Shown piece by piece: positions 5,835-12,367 of a DNA stretch of 12,367 nucleotides. A program made the translations under genes and the position numbers. The notes beneath the pieces are model-generated. The model did not search any database, was not told the origin of the DNA, and saw only the letters and a program-made list of their open reading frames with translations. Origin of the DNA: JBBQVO01 sp038211505 (GTDB lineage Bacteria > Chloroflexota > Dehalococcoidia > DSTF01 > JACRBR01); assembly GCA_038211505.1 (NCBI GenBank), contig JBBQVO010000098.1:1-12367 (forward strand), read 5' to 3'. Position 1 is the stretch's first letter. Each line of letters opens with the position of its first letter.

Positions 5835-7052
5835 ATGGCCAAGATCAACGTGAAGAGCCCCGTCGTCGAGCTTGATGGCGACGAGATGACGCGGGTGATC
5901 TGGGCGCTCATCAAAGAGAAGCTGATCCTCCCGTACCTGGACGTCGATCTCAAGTACTTCGACCTCGGCATCGAGGCGCGCGACGCCACCGACGATCAGA
6001 TCACGATCGACGCCGCGAACGCGATCAAGCAGTACGGCGTCGGCGTAAAGTGCGCGACGATCACGCCGGATGAAGCGCGCGTGGCGGAGTTCGGCCTCAA
6101 GCAGATGTGGAAGTCGCCGAACGGCACGATCCGCAACATCCTCGATGGGACGGTATTCCGCGAACCGATCGTCTGCCGTAATGTGCCGCGGCTCGTGCCG
6201 ACATGGACCGCGCCGATCGTGATCGCGCGTCACGCCTTCGGCGATCAATATCGCGCGACGGACTTCGTCGTGCCGGGCGCGGGCGAGCTGACAATCACGT
6301 TCACGCCGGCGGACGGCGGCGCGCCCGTCGTGCGCAAGGTGTTCGACTTCCAGGGCGGCGGCGTTGCGCTGGCGATGTACAACCTCGATGAATCGATCCG
6401 CGGCTTCGCGCGCGCCTGCTTCAACTTCGGGCTGCAGCGCAAGTATCCGGTGTATCTCTCGACGAAGAACACGATCCTGAAGGCGTACGACGGGCGCTTC
6501 AAAGATCTCTTTCAGGAAGTGTTCGACGCCGAGTTCGCGACGCAATACGCGGACGCCAAGCTGACGTATGAGCACCGGCTGATCGACGACATGGTCGCCG
6601 CGGCGCTGAAGTGGTCGGGCGATTTTCTGTGGGCGGCGAAGAACTACGACGGCGACGTGCAGTCCGACAGCATCGCCCAGGGCTTCGGCTCGCTAGGGCT
6701 GATGACGTCGGTGCTGCTGAGCCCCGACGGCAAGACGGTGGAGGCGGAAGCGGCGCACGGCACCGTCACGCGGCACTACCGCATGCATCAGCGCGGCGAG
6801 AAGACCTCGACGAACCCGATCGCGTCGATCTTCGCGTGGACGCGCGGGCTGAGCTATCGCGGCGAGTTTGACAGCACACCGGACGTGACGCGCTTCGCGC
6901 ACACCCTCGAGAAGACCTGCGTCGACACCGTAGAGTCAGGTCAGATGACGAAAGATCTGTCGCTGCTCATCGGTCCCGAGCAGCCGTGGCTGACGACGGA
7001 GCAGTTCCTCGACGCGCTGGCGGAGAATCTGCAGCGGGCGATGACGCCGTAA
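5835..7052 (+). CDS. icd: NADP-dependent isocitrate dehydrogenase, eukaryote-like IDH1/2 type
   Basis: 405 aa, matching the roughly 400-420 aa homodimeric IDH1/2 class. It converts isocitrate to 2-oxoglutarate and CO2, producing NADPH, in the cytoplasmic TCA cycle. Residue alignment to human IDH1 is nearly colinear: the substrate loop SPNGTIRN at 94-101 with S94 and R100, R109 in GTVFRE, R132 in VIARHAFGDQYR, K211 in LSTKNT, and the metal-site aspartates at D251 and in NYDGDVQSD (270-278). The NADP-binding EAAHGTVTRHYR at 305-316 has the Arg and His that favour NADP over NAD. AGGA at 5824-5827 lies seven bases before the ATG. Its leader carries a palindrome. A small lipoprotein gene follows, but no shared regulation is visible. 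The call is secure; NADP use is inferred from the motif. Confidence 0.96.
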   Translation: MAKINVKSPVVELDGDEMTRVIWALIKEKLILPYLDVDLKYFDLGIEARDATDDQITIDAANAIKQYGVGVKCATITPDEARVAEFGLKQMWKSPNGTIRNILDGTVFREPIVCRNVPRLVPTWTAPIVIARHAFGDQYRATDFVVPGAGELTITFTPADGGAPVVRKVFDFQGGGVALAMYNLDESIRGFARACFNFGLQRKYPVYLSTKNTILKAYDGRFKDLFQEVFDAEFATQYADAKLTYEHRLIDDMVAAALKWSGDFLWAAKNYDGDVQSDSIAQGFGSLGLMTSVLLSPDGKTVEAEAAHGTVTRHYRMHQRGEKTSTNPIASIFAWTRGLSYRGEFDSTPDVTRFAHTLEKTCVDTVESGQMTKDLSLLIGPEQPWLTTEQFLDALAENLQRAMTP

Positions 7053-7082
7053 CGTGCTCACGCCTTGAAATCGTCAGGACGG

Positions 7083-7457
7083 ATGCGATCGCAATGCTGC
7101 GCCGCGTTTTGCGCGATGATTCTCGTCGCCGCATGCCGATCTGGGCCGACGGGATACTCGCGATCGCAGGCCGTCGCGGCGGCGCGCGAGCAGTTTTCGC
7201 AGTTCGGCCGTCTTGACTCGATCATCTCGGTGCGCATCGGGCCGGAGCGTGTGTTCGATGAGGGCTCGACGGAGCCGGAGCGACGGGTCTGGGCGGTTGC
7301 GGCGACGGGCTCGTTTCGGTTTGGTTCGTGCGGACCTCCTCCGCCTGCCGGACAACCGCCGAAGTGCGCAGATCCTGCGACGAGCGCGCTGATCCTGCTC
7401 GACTACTTCGACGGCACCTTCGTGGAGGGAGGGTTTCCGGCGGAGGCGCCTAAGTGA
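7083..7457 (+). CDS. Small putative lipoprotein, function unknown
   Basis: 124 aa from the ATG at 7083. An upstream in-frame TTG at 7065 would add six residues but has no ribosome site; AGGACGG directly precedes the ATG, though close. The N terminus MRSQCCAAFCAMILVAAC ends in a lipobox-like VAAC, predicting lipid attachment at C18 and membrane anchoring outside the cytoplasm. The mature part has a helix (SRSQAVAAAREQFSQFG), a strand RVWAVAATGSFRFG, a Pro/Cys-rich loop with two cysteines (C-GPPPPAGQPPKC) that could form a disulfide, and a final SALILLDYFDGTFVEG segment. A helix followed by VWAV...LLDYFDG strands recalls PepSY-like small extracytoplasmic domains, but this is only a shape resemblance. 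It begins 30 bp after icd on the same strand, so co-transcription is possible. Confidence 0.65.
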   Translation: MRSQCCAAFCAMILVAACRSGPTGYSRSQAVAAAREQFSQFGRLDSIISVRIGPERVFDEGSTEPERRVWAVAATGSFRFGSCGPPPPAGQPPKCADPATSALILLDYFDGTFVEGGFPAEAPK

Positions 7458-7528
7458 CCGACGCGCGTTGTCGCCAGCTACACCCGATGCTGGCATCTGA
7501 GGCGCACTCTCTCAAGCCTCGCGGCGGG

Positions 7529-7932
7529 TCAACGCAGGATTGAGAAGCTTTCTTGCTGGAAGTTGCGGTCGTGCGTGAGCACCACGGCGACGCCGAGACG
7601 GCGGCAGATCGACATCGACATGCAGTCCGTGAGGCTGTACGCCTTGTCGAGCCGCGTCCGGTACAGCGCGAGCCCGTCCTCGAAGAGCTCGTGCGTTTGC
7701 GGGATGATCATCACGTCTTGCAACCTCAGATGGTCGATCATCCGCACGCCACGATCTCGTGCAGCCGTCCAAGCTTCGAGAGATGCGCCAGCACTTCGAC
7801 GAGAACTGGCTCCGCCGTTACGAGCTCGTCGTCACGGTACTCGGAACCTCGTTCGATCGCGACCCGATGCAGACCGTCGCGCGGGAGAAGGGCCGCGATG
7901 CAATGAGAAGCGTCTACGAATACACGCCACAC
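7529..7932 (-). pseudogene. VapC-like PIN-domain toxin interrupted by a one-base frameshift
   Basis: Two frames overlap. The first starts at a GTG at 7932 (MWRVFVDASHCIAALL...) and ends at a TGA at 7740-7738. The second covers 7747-7529 (...MIDHLRLQDVMIIPQTHELFEDGLALY...LTDCMSM...LTHDRNF). Joined, they give about 134 aa, a usual PIN length, with the acidic residues expected of the metal-dependent RNase site: D7 in VFVDAS, a glutamate in VLVEVLAHL, the aspartate in LTDCMS and the one in THDRNF. The frames differ by one base; restoring a base near GTGGCGTGCGG (about 7744-7755) would join them. Either it is a decayed toxin or a read error. Its start overlaps the antitoxin stop. PIN toxins typically cleave tRNA, rRNA or mRNA; the target here is unknown. 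Confidence 0.75.
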
Positions 7933-8147
7933 TAGTCGGGATCCTGTTTCGGAACGCCGTAGACATAGTGCTCGAGATAGGCAGCACCATCACGGGTGTG
8001 GCGCGCCTGTTCCTCGGCCGGGATGGTTCGGCCGAGCGCCGCGATATCGTCGAACACGTTGCGGCGGCGCATTGGCGCGCGCGCGACCTTCGGTTTGGCC
8101 GCTCGATTGGGCTTTGGGGCTGGCTTGCGGCGTTGTTCGGTAGTCAT
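7932..8147 (-). CDS. Antitoxin-like small protein paired with the PIN toxin
   Basis: 71 aa from the ATG at 8147; the frame extends further upstream, but that part crosses a terminator hairpin. The first 30 residues are very basic and Pro-rich (KPAPKPNRAAKPKVARAPMRRR). The rest contains IAALGRTIPAEEQARHTRDG and ends LEHYVYGVPKQDPD. An acidic helix followed by a YxYG tail near the C terminus is a familiar pattern in small antitoxin-like partners of PIN proteins. Its TAG stop shares a base with the toxin GTG (TAGTG), giving the translational coupling usual for antitoxin-first modules. It has no clear DNA-binding fold. There is no Shine-Dalgarno before the ATG, and a TATACT box only eight bases upstream suggests a leaderless or near-leaderless transcript. 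Confidence 0.65.
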   Translation of the reverse strand: MTTEQRRKPAPKPNRAAKPKVARAPMRRRNVFDDIAALGRTIPAEEQARHTRDGAAYLEHYVYGVPKQDPD

Positions 8148-8155
8148 CGCGATGC

Positions 8156-8161
8156 AGTATA
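8156..8161 (-). promoter_or_regulatory. Possible -10 box of the antitoxin-toxin unit
   Basis: The minus strand reads TATACT, five of six matches to TATAAT, eight bases before the antitoxin ATG at 8147. This would put the RNA start at or next to the ATG. No good -35 box is seen at 16-18 bp upstream, a region occupied by the terminator stem. The placement is attractive but short. Confidence 0.4.
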
Positions 8162-8162
8162 C

Positions 8163-8193
8163 GAAAAAAGAACGGGGCCAATGTGGCCCCGTT
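8163..8193 (-). terminator. Strong bidirectional intrinsic terminator after the ABC ATPase genes
   Basis: AACGGGGCCA (8171-8180) pairs perfectly with TGGCCCCGTT (8184-8193) around a three-base loop. On the minus strand the stem is followed by CTTTTTT, the canonical form, 26 bp beyond the second ATPase stop. On the plus strand TTTT runs out of the stem, so it can also stop transcripts from the left. Confidence 0.9.
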
Positions 8194-8218
8194 TTCGAAC
8201 GATGCTGTATCTCGCGTT

Positions 8219-10278
<2,060 letters not shown>

Positions 10279-10373
10279 CTACCCTCCTCGGGACGGCTTG
10301 CGCGAACTCGCGCTACCTACCGATACGATGCCCGCCGCGGTTCGGTTGTGCGGGCGAAGATTCCGCGTTGGTC

Positions 10374-10396
10374 GTCGCGCGATCACTTCGCGCGAC
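10374..10396. repeat. Hairpin between tRNA-Leu and the ATPase gene
   Basis: GTCGCGCGA pairs with TCGCGCGAC over a TCACT loop. On the minus strand it lies between the tRNA 3' end and the OppD-like gene. It has no T run, so it may separate the transcripts imperfectly or help trim the tRNA. Confidence 0.45.
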
Positions 10397-10446
10397 CTCC
10401 GGTCCCGCGACAACTGCCGCGCGACTCTTGGCCGCGCGATAGCTGA

Positions 10447-10531
10447 TGGTGGGGAAGAGGAGACTCGAACTCCTACGCCTTGCGGCACGTGATCCTAAAT
10501 CACGCTCGTCTGCCAATTCCGACACTTCCCC
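10447..10531 (-). tRNA. tRNA-Leu (anticodon UAG), CCA encoded
   Basis: Read on the minus strand, the acceptor GGGGAAG pairs with CTTCCCC, followed by discriminator A and an encoded CCA. The D arm carries the GGAATTGGCAGA block. The anticodon arm GCGTGA-TTTAGGA-TCACGT places TAG in the loop, so it decodes CUN leucine codons. A long variable arm (TGCC...GGCG) is typical of class II leucine tRNAs, and the T arm is AGGAG-TTCGAGT-CTCCT. Total length is 85 nt. Confidence 0.96.
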
Positions 10532-10764
10532 GTGCGCGCGATGCAGCCGCTGCGAGCCCGGGAAACCTGAAGTGAAATGCCGGAACCCGGCCTCACCAGC
10601 AGTGATACAAGTTATACACGTTTCGACCGTTACGAAGCTAGACAACGCAACCCGATATCCGCGCCCATGCAATAGTCAGCGGCCTATGTAAAGCACGTGT
10701 AGTCAGCGTAGCACCGGGCGCGAGCGGGCGATGGGCGGCGGGCTTGTGAAGAAAGCGCGCGTCG
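10532..10764. other. Spacer upstream of tRNA-Leu, no gene seen
   Basis: This 233-bp stretch is less GC-rich in its middle than its surroundings. It should hold the tRNA promoter; TATAAC at 10616-10611 (minus strand) is a possible -10 box, but no -35 fits. A nine-base word TAGTCAGCG occurs at 10673 and again at 10700. I see no coding frame with a ribosome site. Confidence 0.5.
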
Positions 10765-11151
10765 CTAGACGGGGTCGATGCGGGCCATCTGCGGGCGGAC
10801 GGGATCGGGGTGGAACTCTTTCCAGATGTCGCGCGCGAGCAGATCGATGTCACCAAGCTCGCCGAAGACGAAGCCGTCGAAGGCATCGAAGTGGATCATC
10901 ACCATGTCGACGACCCACTGGCCGTGCTCGATCCACCACTCGGTGGAGATCTCGCCCGCGGCGTGGCCGCGGGCCTGGACGTACGGGCTCGTCTCCATGG
11001 CGTAGCGGGCGAAGTCGAGCGGATCGCCCTGCTCGAACGTCCAGCGGAGGTGACGGCAGGGGTGTGCCGGTGTGTTGTCCTGTGCGCAGATCGAGCACCG
11101 GATGGCGCGTGTCGTGTCTCTGCCTTCGACTTGCTGAATGATCTTGCCCAT
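10765..11151 (-). CDS. Unrecognised 128-aa protein with an N-terminal Cys/His motif
   Basis: I do not recognise this protein. The ATG at 11151 has GAGGCGG about five bases upstream. Residues 19-34 carry C19-x2-C22-x7-H30-x-C32-x-H34 (CSIC...HPCRH), enough ligands for one zinc or other metal ion. The remainder is rich in acidic and aromatic residues: HLRWTFEQGDP, FARYAMETSPYVQARGHA, a Trp pair in STEWWIEHGQWVVDMVMIH, and FDAFDGFVFGELGDIDLLARD near the C terminus. It has no signal peptide or membrane span and is likely cytoplasmic. It is a single gene, transcribed away from the alpha/beta hydrolase 265 bp to its right. The clean start, codon use like its neighbours and metal-motif spacing argue it is real. 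It could be a small metal-binding adaptor, but no role can be assigned. Confidence 0.7.
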   Translation of the reverse strand: MGKIIQQVEGRDTTRAIRCSICAQDNTPAHPCRHLRWTFEQGDPLDFARYAMETSPYVQARGHAAGEISTEWWIEHGQWVVDMVMIHFDAFDGFVFGELGDIDLLARDIWKEFHPDPVRPQMARIDPV

Positions 11152-11350
11152 CGCGCCGCCTCGTTCCGCATCCGCGGGATCGTGATTCTGTCACGTATCA
11201 AAACGAAGCTGCGGCGGGCGGCGTTGCGGCTCGAGACTCCGCCAGCCGTCAAGTTCGTGCCGGTCAAGTCCGGCGCCCGGCCCGCGAACCGATGGAATCG
11301 ACGCGCGCGCGAGCCATGAGCGGACTCGGGATGCGTCATGGCGGAGGATC

Positions 11351-11379
11351 GAGACAGTACCGGCGCAAAGGCGTATGAT
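11351..11379 (+). promoter_or_regulatory. Probable sigma70-type promoter of the alpha/beta hydrolase
   Basis: GAGACA at 11351-11356 (four of six to TTGACA) and TATGAT at 11374-11379 (five of six to TATAAT) are separated by exactly 17 bp. The inferred start near 11386 gives a leader of about 30 bases to the ATG at 11416. It supports the shorter start, because an ATG at 11338 would lie upstream of the promoter. Confidence 0.55.
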
Positions 11380-11415
11380 CGGGGCGCGATTCATCCCGGG
11401 CGAAAGCGAGGCGAC

Positions 11416-12231
11416 ATGGCGACGGCGAAGATCAACGGCATTGACATCTACTACGAGCTGCACGGTGACGCGGGCGAGCCGCTTGTGCTCGTCCACGGCT
11501 ACACCGGCGACATTACTGACTGGCGGCACCAGCTGCCGGAGTTCTCCAAGACGCACCGTGTGCTCGTGATGGATCATCGCGGCCACGGACGCTCGCAGGC
11601 GCCGACCGATCGCAGCGTGTACACGATCACTAACATGGCCGACGATGTCGAGGCGCTGGCCGCGCACGTCGGGTTTGAGCGCTACCACCTGCTCGGCCAC
11701 TCGATGGGCGGCAGCGTCGCGCAAGAGGTCGCGCTTCGCAGTCCCGAACGGCTGATGTCGCTGACGCTGCACGACACGGGCCACAAGTGGGGGCTGAAGG
11801 GCAACGACTTTGTCAACAACTACATCGCTAAGCGGTTCAAGATGGCCCAGGACGAAGGGATGGCCGCAGTCGCCGCCGTGCCATCGCCGATTGCGCCGCC
11901 GCCGCACATGCCGGCGGAGCGCACGGCCGAGACGAACGAGCGGCTGGCGCGCATGTCCGTCGACGCCTTCATCGGCGCCTGGGACGCGCTGCAGTACTGG
12001 CCCGGCACGGAGGATCGCATCGGCAAGCTCGGCGTGCCGACGATGGTGATCTACGGTGACCTCGATGGCCCGCTCGTCGATACGGCGAAGTGGCTGGCGG
12101 CGAACATCCCCGGCGCCGTGCTGGAGATCGTGCCGGAGGCGGCGCACTCGCCCCAGTACGAGCGACCGGAGATCTTCAACGCCGCGCTGCGCCGGCATCT
12201 GACGCGGAACGCGTTTGCGCCGGTGAAGTAG
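11416..12231 (+). CDS. Alpha/beta-hydrolase fold enzyme
   Basis: 271 aa from the ATG at 11416, with GAGG four bases before it. The longer frame from 11338 is rejected because its extra 26 residues overlap the promoter and look non-coding. The fold is clear: the oxyanion loop HGYTGDITDW (28-37), the strand VLVMDHRGHGRS (49-60), the nucleophile elbow GHSMGG with S96, the acid residue D217 in YGDLDGP (D215 is an alternative), and the base H244 in EAAHSPQYERP. The cap region near residues 124-190 is Met/Pro-rich. Family members hydrolyse esters, lactones, epoxides or C-C bonds; nothing here fixes the substrate, and names such as 3-oxoadipate enol-lactonase would be guesses. No signal peptide is present, so it is cytoplasmic. 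It is monocistronic or followed by the gene starting at 12338. Confidence 0.92.
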   Translation: MATAKINGIDIYYELHGDAGEPLVLVHGYTGDITDWRHQLPEFSKTHRVLVMDHRGHGRSQAPTDRSVYTITNMADDVEALAAHVGFERYHLLGHSMGGSVAQEVALRSPERLMSLTLHDTGHKWGLKGNDFVNNYIAKRFKMAQDEGMAAVAAVPSPIAPPPHMPAERTAETNERLARMSVDAFIGAWDALQYWPGTEDRIGKLGVPTMVIYGDLDGPLVDTAKWLAANIPGAVLEIVPEAAHSPQYERPEIFNAALRRHLTRNAFAPVK

Positions 12232-12322
12232 GCGGCCGCAGCGAACGGCGGCCGAGCGGCGGGCGACTGCCGTGGTTTGCCGCGTCTCGCCGGACGGTGA
12301 TACGCTGTAGTCGTAATCCCCG

Positions 12323-12329
12323 AGGAGGG
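12323..12329 (+). promoter_or_regulatory. Ribosome-binding site of the right-edge gene
   Basis: AGGAGGG lies eight bases before the ATG at 12338, a strong Shine-Dalgarno that supports a true start here. Further upstream, TGATACGCT near 12299-12307 could be an extended -10 box. Confidence 0.7.
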
Positions 12330-12337
12330 AACGTTCA

Positions 12338-12367
12338 ATGCAACTGCTCGCTGGACTCGGACCGCTC
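12338..12367 (+). CDS. Start of an unidentified gene, cut by the right edge
   Basis: An ATG follows a strong AGGAGGG and opens ten codons, MQLLAGLGPL, before the window ends. It lies 106 bp after the alpha/beta hydrolase on the same strand. Ten residues are too few to name a product. A hydrophobic start could suggest a signal peptide, but this is not established. Confidence 0.5.
   Translation, partial: MQLLAGLGPL

Noticed and set aside
7738..7755. Programmed frameshift joining the two PIN halves
   Set aside because: No slippery heptamer or downstream structure is evident, so a mutation or read error is simpler.
10447..10531. tRNA-Leu as an integration site of a mobile element
   Set aside because: No integrase gene and no repeated copy of the tRNA 3' end were seen in the window.
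11338..11415. Upstream extension of the alpha/beta hydrolase from ATG 11338
   Set aside because: The extra residues match no fold, and a good 17-bp-spaced promoter and a closer ribosome site support the start at 11416.

Overview
The window is a high-GC bacterial contig with few operons and many intergenic hairpin or tandem repeats. No database search was possible, so taxonomy is inferred from style. From about 1.7 kb onward it looks like a Chloroflexota (Dehalococcoidia/Thermomicrobia-type) metagenomic genome. The pointers are strongly CpG-rich coding, a Thr/Pro-rich surface protein, an IDH1/2-like isocitrate dehydrogenase, cyclase and ABM enzymes, and scattered copies of a CATTCTGAGCG-type repeat. 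The left 1.6 kb reads differently: it is less CpG-rich, its ArgD wording is of the Planctomycetota type, and its spacer is full of heptamer repeats. It may be transferred DNA or an assembly chimera, with a boundary near 1,570-1,770.

Layout. 1-1,308 (minus): argD, then the first codons of a probable argF, forming an arginine biosynthesis unit. 1,309-1,772: a gene-free spacer with inverted and tandem 7-bp repeat arrays. 1,773-3,557 (plus): a secreted stalk-like protein with a signal peptide, a small N-terminal domain, a long Thr/Pro repeat region and a C-terminal LPETG sorting signal. 3,737-5,313 (plus): a small ABM-fold protein and a metal-dependent cyclase-family hydrolase. 5,314-5,834: a repeat-rich spacer. 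5,835-7,457 (plus): isocitrate dehydrogenase and a small putative lipoprotein. 7,529-8,147 (minus): a toxin-antitoxin-like pair whose PIN toxin reading frame is broken by one base. 8,171-10,278 (minus): two overlapping peptide/nickel-type ABC ATPases ending at a strong hairpin terminator. 10,447-10,531 (minus): tRNA-Leu(UAG). 10,765-11,151 (minus): an unrecognised Cys/His-motif protein. 11,416-12,231 (plus): an alpha/beta hydrolase. 12,338 onward: the start of another gene.

How the genes relate. The two ABC ATPases would power a peptide importer whose permeases and binding protein lie elsewhere. ArgD and ArgF catalyse successive stages of ornithine-to-citrulline synthesis. Isocitrate dehydrogenase supplies 2-oxoglutarate and NADPH. 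The remaining genes look like independent single units. The most notable items are the LPETG-anchored repeat stalk, the interrupted PIN toxin with an intact antitoxin, the composition break at the left, and the repeat-dense spacers.
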